64,000 nucleotides of DNA from Panonychus citri (taxonomy: Eukaryota > Arthropoda > Arachnida > Trombidiformes > Tetranychidae): assembly GCF_014898815.1 (NCBI RefSeq), contig NW_026515473.1, forward strand, positions 1 to 64,000, written 5' to 3'. This document shows positions 35,161-47,270 of the stretch, piece after piece. The position numbers were made by a program, and so were the translations under genes. Each line of letters begins with the position of its first letter. Positions within the stretch are counted from its first letter, which is position 1. A model generated the notes under the pieces. The model was not told where the DNA came from, did no database searches, and worked only from the letters and a program-made list of their open reading frames with translations.

Positions 35161-36444
35161 TTTGTTCAAAATGGTCAAATTTGATTGATATAAGATTGAA
35201 AAAAGTTAAATATCTTCTCAACAGTAAGTAAAATTCATATTCTAATTATTGTATCACTAATTTCTTGGTCGATTCTATCGATTTCTAGACAGAACAGTTC
35301 CAAATTTTGATTATTCAAAATTATGGGTGGATTCAGAAACTATTCAATTGGATAATTTACGGGAATTGTTACCAAATCTCAGGGTAAATATTACATAGAA
35401 ATTGTTTACATTTACTAGTAATTTTTTTATTTCTATTCTATGTTTACAGATTCTTAATATTTTTTCTTGTTATGACGAGGGATCGAGGACAGTAAATTAT
35501 GGAAAATTGGTTAACAATAATCCGAAAATAAAAGGACTGGTTGGACTAGATACTTTTCATTCACTCGATTTGGAAAATATCGAAATGATCTCAATAGATA
35601 ATGAAATGGTGGAGTATAAAAAACTCTTTTGTCCTGATCAGTTGAAACAAATTTACTTTGAATGCGCTTTGCATTTGAATGATCTGAATGAACTCGTTGA
35701 ATACTTTCCGAATTTGAGGAGAATCAACATCAAGTTTTATGGTAAATTATTCGTTTGAACAATGAACTAAATTAATTCAAGAATTATTTTCAAAGGTGGA
35801 CCAGTTCGTTATGATGGTCCAAATTTATCCAATCTAAAGATCTTCGAGTTTTCTGTAGACAAATGGTATGATGACCATAACGCATTTCATGTGATGGACT
35901 TTTGTCCATCTTTGGAAAGTGCTTACATTAACGGCGAATCAGATGATGAATTTGCCAACATGGCACAAAAAAACTACAACCTGAGGGATTTAGTAATTGA
36001 AACAGTGAGCATCGAATTGGAATCTTTAAATTGAATTGATTTTTACCTTTTTATTATCTTAAGGTGTCTATTAGATTGAGCAACTTGGCATGGCCATTTT
36101 TAAGAAAACTATTGCCCAAATATCCAAATTTACATAATCTTGCAATCAGAGGAGAAGACGCTATTAAGGATATCCATGTGAAAGAATTGGTTAAGTTACT
36201 ACCAAAGGTAGAACTATTTGACTTCAGGAGATGTGATAATATCACTCGAAGATCAGCTGATTTCTTGTCTGAATATTGTCGCGAATCTAATCGATCAATC
36301 AAAATCTATTATGATTGTGAAGAGGAACCAATTGACTGGCCCAAATTAGATACTCCTTGAGAATCAATTGTCTACGGATTCGATTTCATGAAACATTGTT
36401 TTTATAAGCGTTTTTCATGTCTTCCACACCTAATTGATGAATAA
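35161..36444 (+). pseudogene. F-box family gene lacking exon 1, nonsense in exon 6
   Basis: Exon 2 (35161-35223), exon 3 (35289-35383), exon 4 (35450-35741), exon 5 (35796-36004) and exon 6 (from 36064) are all well formed. Only 90 bp separate exon 2 from the stop of the preceding copy and no exon 1 lies there. In exon 6 CGA of siblings (TP-R-ESIV) is TGA at 36358. This removes the last 28 codons (original stop 36442-36444). It might be spliced into a run-on transcript from the copy upstream. Confidence 0.75.
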
Positions 36445-36449
36445 ATTAA

Positions 36450-36890
36450 AGCTTCATATTCATTTTGCATTGATGTTGGTCTGATTGAATATTATATCAA
36501 TTATTTTAATTAATTTGATTTCAAAATCTGGTAAGATGAGCGTCAATAATTGGAGGTAGAACGAAGTTTTTTCAATCAATAAAGCGTTAAGGATCGTATA
36601 CTAAGTGTTCGAAATAAACATTACAATTGAGATTCAAGCCAAGCTCATTTTTTCAACGAATTTTGATCATTTACGACGGAGAAAATTTATTTTCCATTTT
36701 GTAACAAATGATTAGCGACCGAAAGTAAAATCGTTCAAAATGATGGTTATTATGAAAAAACGAACGGTTGATAAACTGAAATACTCTCATCACCAGACTA
36801 TAGCTTCAATGACAATTTATTTGATTGGAACATTCGAGACAAAATTCATGAAAGAATATTAATATTATTTTATACAGTAGAATGTAGGTG
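36450..36890. other. Intergenic, no gene seen
   Basis: AT-rich, no family match or open frame of interest. Confidence 0.5.
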
Positions 36891-36895
36891 ATTTC

Positions 36896-37195
36896 ATTCA
36901 TCAATTAGAACCGGAAGATCACAAAAAAATTTATAAAAACAATGCTTCATGAAATCGAATCCATAGACGATTGAATCATCAGTTCCAAACAAATTGGGCC
37001 AGTCAATAGGTTGCTTTTCACAATCATAATATAGATTTTGATTGATCGATTGGATTTAGCACAATATTCCGACAAGAAATCAGCTGATTTTTGAGTGACA
37101 TATTCTGATCCTCTGAGGTCCAACAGTTTTACTTCTGGCAATATCTCAACCAATTCTTCAACATGGCAATCCTCAATCTCATCGCTCATTCTGAA
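36896..37195 (-). pseudogene. F-box exon 6 relic, frameshifted
   Basis: The minus strand reads RMSDEIEDCHVEELVEILPE, VKLLDLRGSEYVTQKSADFL, then RSIKIY. Two extra bases there break YYDCE. The tail continues in another frame to FMKHCFYK and LPVLIDE at 36896. Exons 1-5 absent. Its 5' edge abuts another exon 6 relic of opposite strand. Confidence 0.75.
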
Positions 37196-37366
37196 TATTG
37201 TCTCAAGTCTCATCGGACAATCAAATTGTACTATAATACTAAAGAGGAACCAGTCGAATGGTCTAAATTGGGAGCTTCTTGTGAATAAATTGTCTACAAA
37301 TTCGATTTCATAAAACACTATTTTTATAAATCTTTTTCCACACTTTCAGATCTAATTGATTGACTA
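37190..37366 (+). pseudogene. F-box exon 6 relic, opposite strand
   Basis: The plus strand reads SEYCLKSHRTIKLYYNTKEE, then PVEW, a TGA, then FDFIKHYFYKS and LSDLID. It joins the minus-strand relic head to head, giving an inverted arrangement of two exon 6 pieces. Confidence 0.7.
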
Positions 37367-37447
37367 AAAAATTTAGGTATTAAAGTTGTCTGATACATAA
37401 TAACATTTCACAAGAAGTTTAAATTCACTTAACATATTTTTATTCAA

Positions 37448-37525
37448 TTAAAAAAGTTTTTTGAAACAATCAGTATATTTGAAAGAAGCGCTTTGATTGA
37501 CTGAACCCTCCAGCTGATAACGGTT
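37448..37525 (+). promoter_or_regulatory. Conserved upstream module (AGCGCT ... CAGCTG)
   Basis: AAAAGTTTTTTGAAAC, GAAAGAAGCGCTTTGA and CCCTCCAGCTGATAACGG lie 120-200 bp before the ATG at 37649. Close matches are at 5768-5832, 39250-39320 and 49030-49085 (plus strand) and, reversed, at 46690-46760. Confidence 0.4.
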
Positions 37526-37648
37526 CGGTTGAATAGCAACAACTTTACCAAAGTTATCCTTTGGAAATGACATGTTAATTATTTCTAATGTTCAAATTAC
37601 GAGAATCCGATTCGTTTTTTAATTTTACCTGTTCGTTGAATTATAATT

Positions 37649-39125
37649 ATGTCATTCAACGATTTACCTAATGAATGTCTTTGCATGATCTTAGATAAAA
37701 TCTTCGAACTAGAAGAGTTGATCAAACTTTCGAAAGGTAAAAGTATAAGAGTTTAAATGGTAAAGAGAAGTGACTTAAATTTTATTCTTTTTGTTTCTAA
37801 AGTTTGTTCGAAATGGTCCAGTTTAATATCCTTGAGGTACAGAAAGATTAAATATTTGCTCATTAGTAAGTAAATTGTTTTATACATGTAATTACTTTTG
37901 ATTAATTTCGCCAACTCTGTTCTAAAGAGTCCAATGATGATCGTTTCGATCTTACCAAGATATTGATGAACGATCAAAAACAATTAAAGATCATAATTTA
38001 CGAGAATTGTTACCAAACCTCAGGGTAATTATCAAGTATAAGATTTTTATGTCAATATAATATTTATTAATCTAATGTTCGTACTTTTTGTGGTGAGTTT
38101 AGATTCTCAGTATTCCTGCTGTTTTATTTGGTGATGAGTTAGAATTTGAAGATGTAAAAAAATTGGTTGATGATAATCCGAAGATTAAAGGATTGATTAG
38201 ACTCTATAGTCTTAATTCTGATTTGTTCCATTTGCTCAACTTGGAAAATATCGAAATGATTTCGGTGAAATCCCTCGAATTTGATTACAAAAAAGTCTTC
38301 CGACCTGATCAGTTGAAACAAATTCGCTTGTACGAAACTTTCATCACTGAACTTCCTCAATACGTTGAATACTTTCCAAGCTTGAAGCGACTCAACATTT
38401 CGCTGCTACTCAAAGGTAAGCTATTGATATCGAATCAATTATCGTATTAATTAATGAAAGAATTATTTTCGAAGGAGGAGAAAGAATTTACAAAGGTCCA
38501 AATCTGTCTAATCTGAAGATTCTTGAATTATATCTATCAGAATACGAAGGAAATTTTCATCTATTTCATTTTATGGACTTTTGTCCATCTTTGGAAAGCA
38601 CTTTCATTCGTAGTCCACCGAAAGGTGAATATATTGATATATCTCTGAAGAATTACAATTTGAGAGATTTGGTTATTGAAATGGTGAGTATAGAATTGGT
38701 GATTTTCTTTGAATCTAAATTAATTTTTATTCTTCCTTTTCTTTCTAAAGTCATGGGGAGAAAGGCTGAACTGGTCGTTCTTTTGCGATCTTTTGTCCAA
38801 ATTCCCAAATTTACATCATCTTGCAATTAGAGGAAGTGGTGAAATAAACGATGATCGTATTGAAGAGTTGGTGACGATTCTACCAGAAATAAAACTGTTA
38901 GACTTCAGGGGATCTAAAAATGTTACTGAAAAATCAGCTGATATTTTGTCTGAATATTGTCTCAGATCTCATCGATCAATCGAAATCTATTACAATCGTA
39001 AAGAGGAACCATTCGATTGGCCTAAATTAAACACTCCTCAAGATTCAATTGTCTATGGATTAGATTTCATGAAGCATTGTTTTTATAAATATTTTTGTGA
39101 TCTTCCGGATCTAATTGATGAATAA
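37649..39125 (+). CDS. F-box/LRR protein, six exons, one frameshift in exon 3
   Basis: Exons: 37649-37736, 37803-37865, 37928 to about 38026, 38103-38415 (313 nt), 38475-38683, 38751-39125. The F-box is MSFNDLPNECLCMILDKIF. Exon 4 has FRPDQLKQIRLYETF and EYFPSLKRLNIS. Exon 6 has RGSKNVTEKSADILSEYCLRS and ends FMKHCFYKYFCDLPDLIDE. One base is missing in exon 3 near 37972 (GATCAAAAACAATT versus GATCCAAAAACTATT in the copy at 53.3 kb). All other exons are open. It could be a consensus error; otherwise the protein would end early. Confidence 0.72.
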
Positions 39126-39410
39126 ACTCTCAAGCTACTATTAGTTAATCATTTCACACTGATAATGAGTTGAATGCTTATATCATTTAATTATTGTATT
39201 ATCTCTTATTTTTTAATTATGCTAACAACCGTTGATTTCTATTCAAAACTTTTGAATTGTCTTTTGAAACTATTCAAAAGAAGCGGTTGACTGAATTTAA
39301 ACCCTTCAACGGTAACAGTTGTTTAAAGTTGCTGTAAGTTTAAACATCTCAGTACTGTTCAGATGAATCTAAAATTTTAATTACATGAGAAATTGTTCCT
39401 AATTAAAATA

Positions 39411-40884
39411 ATGTCATTAAACGATTTACCGGAGAACTGTCTTTGGTTGATCTTCGGCAATTCTTGTTCATTAGAAGAGTTGATCCAGTTGGCTCAAGGT
39501 AAGAGAATAATAGTTTACATTGTATAAGAAATGATCTGAAATTCAAATTCTGTTTTTGTTAGTTTGTTCAAAATGGTCCAACTTAATTTCCATGCGACTC
39601 GAAAAAGTAAAATATCTGGTCAGGGGTAAGTAAATTTGCATTTCAATTATTGCTCGTATTTTGTTAACCTTTTTATCGATTTCAAGTGCGGCCTCTTGAT
39701 CATTTTGATTATACCAAAATTTGGGTAAAGAAACCAACTACTGTTGCACGCTACAATTTACGGGAATTGTTACCAAATCTCAGGGTAATTATCAAATAGA
39801 AAATTGCTCATATTTACTAACAGTTGATTTACTTTTATTTGCTGCAATGAGTTTAGATTTTAACTATTCCATGTCTCGGTCCCAGGGATCAAAATAAGAT
39901 TAGAGCATTGGTAAACTGTAATTCAAATATCAAAGGTTTGGTTGGATTGAAAATTGATGATCTACTAGATTTGAAAAATGTCGAGATGGTCACAATGGAT
40001 AATGCTATGTTCGACTATAAACACAAGTTTCAACCTGATCAGTTGAAACAAATTCGATTTTTTTCAACAGGTACCCGCATGCGAAAGCTTCATAAATACG
40101 TCCAATACTTTCCAAATTTGAAGCGACTCAACTTCAATTGCTGCGGTAAGTTATTGATGTTAATAATCTAGATTGAAGCAAGCAACTATTTCTTAAATAA
40201 TAGAACGTATCGGGTACTATGGTCCACAATTGTCCAATTTGAAGATTCTGGAATCTTATTTATACGGATGGGATGGAGATCTTGATGAATTTTATCTGTT
40301 GGACTTTTGTCCATCTTTAGAAAGCGCTTTCATCAAAATTGCGGTACCATATGAGCGCGTTGATTCGTCCATAAAGAACTACAATTTGAGAGATTTGGTT
40401 ATTGAAATAGTGAGTATTCGCTTTATATTTTTCTTTGAATCTGAGTAATTTTTAAAAATTATTTTTACTCTTCTTTTCTTGCTACAGTCACGGGATGAAC
40501 AGCTGAACTGGCGTTTTGTACGTGCGCTGTTGTCCAAATTTCTAATTTACATCATCTTGCGATTAGAGGCCCTTGTTTTATAGTACTATATATGGTAACG
40601 AAACAAATGATGATCGTATTAAGGAATTGGTAAAGATTCTACCAGAAATAAAACTATTTGACTTCAGAAAACTCAGAAGAATCACGCGTAAATCAGCGGA
40701 TTTCTTATCTAAATATTGTGCTGAATCTAATCGATCAATCAAAATCTATTATAACTGTGAAAAGGAACCAGATGATTGGCCAAAATACGATACTCCTCGA
40801 GAATCAATCGTCTACGGATTCGATTTCATGAAACATTGTTTTTATAAGAGTTTTTCCAATCTTCCGGACCTAATTGATGAATAA
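39411..40884 (+). CDS. F-box/LRR protein, six exons, exon 6 frameshifted
   Basis: Exons: 39411-39498, 39563-39625, 39687-39784, 39857-40145 (289 nt), 40204-40409 (206), 40488-40884. The F-box is MSLNDLPENCLWLIFGNS. Exon 3 ends RYNLRELLPNLR. Exon 4 has LKNVEMVTMDNAMFDYKHKF and QPDQLKQIRF. In exon 6 one C (about 40540, TTTCTAATTT) and one T (about 40575) are missing compared with the copy at 55288-55695, which is open there. That copy is in turn broken in exon 4 where this one is open. The pair together defines an intact protein design, tail FMKHCFYKSFSNLPDLIDE. Confidence 0.72.
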
Positions 40885-40984
40885 AAGCATCTACATTTTA
40901 TTATATCAAATAATATTAATATTCTTCCATGGAAGAAGCGATTTGATCGACTTAACCCTTCCAGCTCGTATGTATTCCTGTTTT

Positions 40985-41422
40985 CAATCAAGTCAATGAG
41001 CTTGAATAGTTGATTCAATTATCTGAAGGTAACATAGTATTGGAGTTTTAATAGTAGCAAAAAGCAACTTCATTTCTTTTCGGTTCTATAGTTTGCTTAA
41101 AATGGTCCAAGTTAATTTCTGTAAGATTGAAAAAAGTTAAATACATTGCTAACAGTAAGTAAATTTTCATTTAATCATAAATCAGTTTTGACTCATTTTT
41201 CGAGATGGAAAATGGTGATTGAATTGATCATGGCAAAGATTGGTGTAAACTGAATTTGAAAAACTCGAAAAGAGTGCAATAATCTATCCGATATAAAAGT
41301 CTTCCAATCTTCTAAGATGAAACAGATTAGTTACAATAACTTTGAGATTCAACTTTATAAATATATTGAATGTATTGTAATACTTTCCAAACTTGAAGTG
41401 ACTCAATATTTCGTTTGGTGGT
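40985..41422 (+). pseudogene. F-box gene relic (pieces of exons 1, 2 and 4)
   Basis: NELE*LIQLSEG from exon 1 with its donor, a complete exon 2 (VCLKWSKLISVRLKKVKYIA) and an exon 4 end (KQISYNNF...YFPNLK*LNISFGG) follow in order. Exons 3, 5 and 6 are missing and stops are present. Confidence 0.7.
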
Positions 41423-41578
41423 AAGTTATTGATGTTGAATTAATTTTAAAAAACTCAAATACACATTCATGATACCTAGAAACATGGGCAACAAATAGAA
41501 GATGATCAAATAATTAACTCGTATTCTTATTCACATTCAACTTATTATCAATGTAAAATGAATTAGAAGCTTTAAAAT

Positions 41579-41910
41579 TTATTCATCAATTAGGTCACTG
41601 TCATGATACAATAAAATGTAAGTGATTTTATTCATCGATTAGGTCCGGAAGATTGGGAAAACTTTCATCGAAACAATGCTCATAAGATTTGAAAATTGGT
41701 GGTTTCGTGGTTTATTCATCAATTAGAAATGGAAGCCGGAAAAGACTTATAAAACAATGTTTCATAAGATCGAATTAGTAGACAATTTATTCGTAAGAAG
41801 CTCCGAAGAAAATTGATTCACGAGGAGTATCGTATTCAGGCCACTCAATTGAGGTCTGACCCCAATCATAAAAGCTTCGAATTGATCCATTAGATTTGCG
41901 ACAGTATATA
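41579..41910 (-). pseudogene. Stacked F-box exon 6 tails
   Basis: Three successive stop/LIDE-type ends (at about 41579, 41628 and 41711) precede the real end of the next gene (42026). The last runs on into a longer but damaged exon 6 (FMKHCF, EYDTPRESIFFGAS, IEWPEYD remnants). This points to repeated partial duplication of the 3' end. Confidence 0.65.
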
Positions 41911-42025
41911 AGGTCATATAAGTGTTTATTGTGATTTTTTCCCTTGCTAAATTATAAAAGATGATACAATAATTAAATCACGTGATACTAAGTATCAATG
42001 TAAAATGAGCCTGTAGCATTAGAGT

Positions 42026-43631
42026 TCATTCATCAATTAGATCTGGAAGAGCGAAAAAAGTTTTATAAAAACAATGTTCCATGAAATCGAATCCGTAGAC
42101 AATTGATTCTCGATGCGAGTCTAATTTAGGCCAGTCAGTTTGTTGCTTTTTACAATCATAATAAATTTTGATTGATCGATCATATTTGAGACAGAATTTA
42201 GACAAGAAATCAGCTGATTTTGAAGTCACTCCTTTGGATCTTCTGAAGTCCAAAAGTTTTATTTCTGGTAGAATCGCAACCAACTCTTCAAGACGACTAT
42301 CATTTATTTCGCCACTTCCTCTAATCGCAAGATTATGCAAATTTGGATATTTGGACAACAGTCTTCGTAAAAATGGCCATGATATGTAGTTTGTCATGAG
42401 TTCACTCCCTACCTTTAAATAAAAAACAGAAAGAAGATTATTCATATTCTAAGAGAACCTTGATACTCACGTATTGTTTTTTAATCACCAAATCTCTTAG
42501 GTTGTAGTTCCTTAGAGAGATATCAGTATAGCGATCAACATTTTGTTCAAATGGTGATATGCAAGATGAAATAATAGACTTATTAATAGGATAAATTTGA
42601 ATTTGATACTCACTGTTTCAATTACTAAATCCCTTAGATTGTAGTTCTTCCGTGCCATGTTGGTAAACTCATCATCTGATTGTCCCTGAATGTAAGCACT
42701 TTCCAAAGATGGACAAAAGTCCATCACATGAAATGCGGGACAGAAAGAATCCCAGCATCCAGAAAACTCAAAGATCTTCAGATTGGATAAATTTGGACCA
42801 TTATAACGATCTTTTTGCCCTTTAAAAATAATTCTTCAGTTAATGTAGATCATTAATCGAACAGCAATAATTTACCTTCAAGCCAAATGTTGAGTCGCTT
42901 CAAATCAGGGAAGTATTTGACGAGTTCAGAAAGATCTTTCAGCAGGAAATCTTCATTATAACGAATTTGTTTCAACTGATTAGGGCGAAAGAGTTTTTTA
43001 TACTCTTGCTCATAATAAAATTGATCTATTGAGACCATACTGATCATTTTCAAATCGATGATATATTTAGAATCTATTCCAACCAGTCCTTTTATTTTCG
43101 GATTATTGTCAACAATTGGTCCATAATTTGATGATCTCCATGGTCTATCGTCAGCGTAAGGAAAGAGATCAAGAGCCTTGAACCATTAAAATGAACAAAA
43201 TTAATAAACTACTAGTAAACCATTTCTATTTAATATCTACCCTGAGATTTGGTAACAATTCCTTAAATTATAAACTTGAAAGTTTCTGGATCCTCCATCC
43301 ATACTTTTGAATAATCCAAATGAGTAACTTTCCATTCTATGAGTCGATAGAATCAGTTTAACAGATTAGGTTAGAAAATTACTGATATAATAGTTGTAAT
43401 TACAATTGTACTTACCGATGAGAAGATATTTAACTTTTTTCAATCTTATATCAATCAAATTGGACCATTTTGAACAAACTTTAGAAACAAAAACAAGTGA
43501 AATTTAGTATTTATTATCAACAGTTGAACTTTCAAACTTTTACCTTTAGACAATTCGATCAACTCTTCTAATCTGAAGAAGTTGTCGAAGATCAACCAGA
43601 GACAATCATCAGGTAAATCGTTTAATAACAT
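42026..43631 (-). CDS. F-box/LRR protein, six exons, exon 3 frameshifted here
   Basis: Exons: 43631-43544, 43478-43416, 43336-43241, 43176-42876 (301 nt), 42819-42614 (206), 42412-42026 (387). The F-box is MLLNDLPDDCLWLIFDNFF. Exon 4 has FRPNQLKQIRYNEDF. Exon 6 has RRSKGVTSKSADFLSKFCLK and ends FMEHCFYKTFFALPDLIDE. Exon 3 lacks two bases (CAATTCCTTAAATT and ACTTGAAAG versus CAATTCCCTTAAATT and ACTTCGAAAG at 58.07 kb). Intron 5 holds a second, unused exon 5 end (42466-42580, ISLRNYNLRDLVIKKQY plus GTGAG donor) that could act as an alternative exon. Confidence 0.72.
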
Positions 43632-43683
43632 ATTTATAATTCACTGAACAATTAAAATAGTGTTGTGGTGATACTTTACTTTT

Positions 43684-43745
43684 GGATAAGGCCCAAGATA
43701 AGTCCGGTAGCTCACAATTTACACTCTCAGCTGACTTTTTTCGCC
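43684..43745. mobile_element. Left half of the 33.6-kb inverted-repeat element family, decayed
   Basis: GGATAAGGCCCAAGATAAGT and CTCTCAGCTGACTTTTTTCG align with the left end of 33605-33877. The right end is not found. Copy at 58504-58566. Confidence 0.5.
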
Positions 43746-43901
43746 AAAGAGTAATAAGCTAGTCACTCCGTAGGGGTGGCGTCTCACGTGGTCGCTCATT
43801 GACCATCGCTTCAAGAAAAGTTGTTTGTCAATTAGATTTCTTGCGACTTTTAATAGGAAATGTAAATACTTTTTAATTAAGATATTTTTAATCTAATTGT
43901 A

Positions 43902-44128
43902 CAGTCAAAGACTTAAAGTTGGCAACCACTTTTTAAATACTTCACGCAGTTGAATATAATCAATGAGAGATAAAGTTAATCCAGAGATATGATAATAAGT
44001 TTGTCGACTAATTCAAGTGATGTGGTCTTAAAAAGGTCAACTGATTAGATATCAAAAGTTATCTTTACTTGATTATCGTTAACTGCGTGAGTGATTTAAA
44101 AAATGGTTGCAAACTTAGTCTTTGGCTG
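43902..44128. mobile_element. 227-bp mariner-type MITE (TA-flanked)
   Basis: The ends CAGTCAAAGACTTAAAGTTG and, reversed, CAGCCAAAGACTAAGTTTGC are imperfect inverted repeats extending about 60 bp (to ACGCAGTT..AATCAA). It is flanked by TA on both sides. No transposase. The same element is in the second large copy at 58717-58940, so it inserted before the duplication. Confidence 0.75.
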
Positions 44129-44159
44129 TATTATACTTAGCACTTAGTAATTCACTTTA

Positions 44160-44790
44160 AAGGGAAGTTTTTTTTCAATATCTTCCTGAATACATTGAAC
44201 ATTTTTCCGAATTTAGAGCGACTCAGCTTCATGTTCTATGGTAAATTATTGATGCTGAATAAGTGATCTAGATTAATACAAAACTATTTTTAAAGAGGAA
44301 CAAGTTCTTAATGTTGGTCCAAATCTATGCAATCTCAAGATTCTTGAATTTGCTTCAGACCAATGGAATTTGCGTTTACGGATTTCATTTGATGAACTTT
44401 TGTACATCTTTGGAAAACGCTTTTATGAGTTGTTCAAATGGTGATCGCTATGCTAATATCTATCTAAAGAACTACTATTTAAGAGATTTGGTGATTACAA
44501 AACATTACGTGAGTATCGAGATTCTTTTGCAATCAGAATCATTTTTATCTGTTTTTTATTTCAAGGCACTTGCCGAATGCATTACATAGCCATTCTTACA
44601 GAAACTGTTATGAAAATTTAAATCATCTTGCAATTAGAGGAAGTGACGAAATAAACGATGATCGTATAGAATAACTGGTAGCAATTCTACTAGAAATAAA
44701 ACTGTTGAACTACAGAAGATCCGGAAAAAGTCACTGAGAAATCAGTTGATTTCTTATCAGCCTTGAATCCAATCGATTAGAATTGGCGAA
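44160..44790 (+). pseudogene. F-box gene relic (exons 4-6)
   Basis: An exon 4 end (YLPEYIEHFSEFRATQLHV-like, FYG plus donor), exon 5 (about 44300-44510; NFCTSLENAFMSCSNGDRYA and YYLRDLVITKHY) and a damaged exon 6 with several stops. No exons 1-3. Confidence 0.7.
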
Positions 44791-45015
44791 GTGGAAATTT
44801 TGACCATGAAAGTGTATGTTACCGTTGTAATTTTGAGTCTTCGTTTTTGATTTTTACCTTGATTGTTATTCTACTATTGAATGCTTCGCTCAAAGGGTGT
44901 CTTTGGATGTTCCTCGACCCAAGTAAGAGATAAACACACGTTTCTTGCGAAAAATATAAAATTAAATCGTATTGACTGGTTATCGATGTAGCATGATTTA
45001 TTGAAGCTTTAGAGT

Positions 45016-46580
45016 TCATTCATCAATTAGGCGCGGAAGATCATCAAAAGGTCTATAAAAACAATGCTTCATAAAATCGAATCCGTAGACAATTGATTCT
45101 CGAGGATTATCGTATTTAGGCCAGTCATTTGGTTCCTTTTCACAATCATAATAGATTTTTATGGATCGATTAGACTCAAGACAGAATTTAGATAAAAAAT
45201 CAGCTGATTTAACAGTAACTTTTTTGGATCCTCTGAAGTCCATCAGCTTTATCATTGGTAATAATTTTACCAATTCTGTAACACGACTATCATCCATTTT
45301 ATAACCTCCGTCGATCGCAAGATTATGTAAATTTGGATACTTGGACAACAGTTTTCGTAAGAATGGCCATGTTAAGTTGTCTGTCGATGGCTATGATGAA
45401 AATTGATTTAAATGAAATTCATATATGAAGGCTGTTGTAGAATGGATTGAATGGTGAATTATCATACGCAAAGAGTGATACGAACTAGAAAATTAATTCA
45501 ATTGTCATATCCTTAACACAATTTACTTTAGAATAAATTAGATACATACTGTATTTACAATTACCAAATCCCTTAAATTGTAGTTCTTTCGAGCCATGTT
45601 GGTAAATTCATCATCTGATTGGTCACAAATGTAAGCACTTTCCAAAGATGGACAAAAGTCCATCACATGAATTGCATTACAGGTACCAAACTGCCCATCT
45701 ACAGTAGACTCAAAGATCTTCAGATTGAATAAATTTGGACCATCATAACGAACTGGTTTCCCTTTAAGAATAATTCTTCAATTAATTTAGATAATTAATC
45801 AAAAAGTACACGTGTAATTTACCACAGAACTTAACGTTGATTCTCTTTAAATTCGGAAAGTATTCGACGAGTTCATTCAGATCATTTAGATCAAAAGCGC
45901 AATCAAAGTAAATTTGTTTCAACTGATCAGGACAAAAGAGTTTTTTATACTCCATCATTTTATTATCCATTGCGACCATCTCGATATTTTCCAAATTGAG
46001 ATTATAACCATCAGTTAGATCAACCAGTCCTTTTATTTTCGGATTATTGTCAACCATTGGTCTATAATTTGATGATATCCATGGTTTATCACCAACGTAA
46101 GGAAAGAGATCAATGGCCTTGAGCCATTAAAACGAACAAAATTAATAAACTACTAGTAAACCATTTCTATTTAATATCTACCCTGAGATTTGGTAACAAT
46201 TCCCTTAAATCATAAACTTCGATAGTTTCTGGATCCTCCATCCATACTTTTGAATGATCTAAATGTTTAATTGTCACTCCTAGAAGTCGATAGAATCGGT
46301 TAAGAATTTCTGACACAATAATTTAAATGTGAATTTTACTTACTGTTGAGAAGATATTTAACTTTCTTGAATCTTAGATCAATCAAATTGGACCATTTTG
46401 AACAGACTAAAGAAACAAAAACAATTGAAATTTAGTATTGAATTAATACTACAATTTATTAATTATCCACAGTTGAACTTTTAAGCTTTTACCTTTAGAC
46501 AATTGAATCAGCTCTTCTAATTCGAAGAAGTTGTCGAAGATCAACCAGAGACAATCATCAATCAAATCGTTCAATAGCAT
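45016..46580 (-). CDS. F-box/LRR protein, six exons, intact
   Basis: Exons: 46580-46493 (88 nt), 46406-46344 (63), 46279-46182 (98), 46117-45823 (295), 45761-45550 (212), 45390-45016 (375). The sum is 1131 nt, 376 residues, open throughout. The F-box is MLLNDLIDDCLWLIFDNFF (the usual Pro after Leu is Ile). Exon 4 has LENIEMVAMDNKMMEYKKLF and CPDQLKQIYFD. Exon 6 has RGSKKVTVKSADFLSKFCLES and ends FMKHCFYRPFDDLPRLIDE. The second copy (60244-61805) is broken in exon 6. Predicted SCF adaptor. Confidence 0.87.
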
Positions 46581-46890
46581 AATTACATATAATTCACTGA
46601 ACAGTTAAAATAAAAATCGCCAATGAAATAAAAATTAATAATTTTAAATTAGGAATAACCTTAAACATGTGCCTCATCACTCGGTTTGTGGCTCCTGAAG
46701 GAAAAGTGAAAGGGTTTAAATTAAATCAACCGCTTCTTTTGAACAGTTTGATTGTATCAAAAAACAGTTCGAAATCATTAGTTATTTTCAGCGTCTTAAT
46801 CTATTTCAAGGCACAGATATTCATCAGCAATTGAGATTCATAATCACACTAATTCATTCAATGGTCAATTCAATCTTTCGGAAATCGACT

Positions 46891-47005
46891 GTCCTAATTT
46901 CCTATTTCACATAACCTTGCGATTACTGGTTTTGTCGAAAAGTTTGAGGATAATCATTCAAAAGAACTGGTGAGATTATTATCAGAGATGAAATAATTTA
47001 AGGAT
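46891..47005 (+). pseudogene. F-box exon 6 start, relic
   Basis: CPNFLFHITLRLLVLSKS-type remnant and DNHSKELVRLLSEMK before stops; only the first third of exon 6 is left. Copy at 62116-62230. Confidence 0.6.
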
Positions 47006-47270
47006 AATAATTAAGGAATAAATTTTCTTTGTCATGACAAAATATGGTACGAAAATTTCTCTCCTCAGAGTTGTAATGATAAGTGAATTTGTTGACATTT
47101 TAGTTTGATTTCGATTTTTGAATCGAGCGCTCGTATCCTAAACCTCACATGTGAAACAAACTTTTTTACCGCCTTGTGTTATACAAAACTTAGTATCGAA
47201 AGTTTCATATTCAAAACTTCAATTTAGTGACTTCGTTTTTTTCACTTTACCCATTTAGTGAATTATAGTT

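Noticed and set aside
41579..42040. CRISPR-like repeated blocks
   Set aside because: The repeats are paralogous exon 6 ends, irregularly spaced, in a eukaryotic locus.
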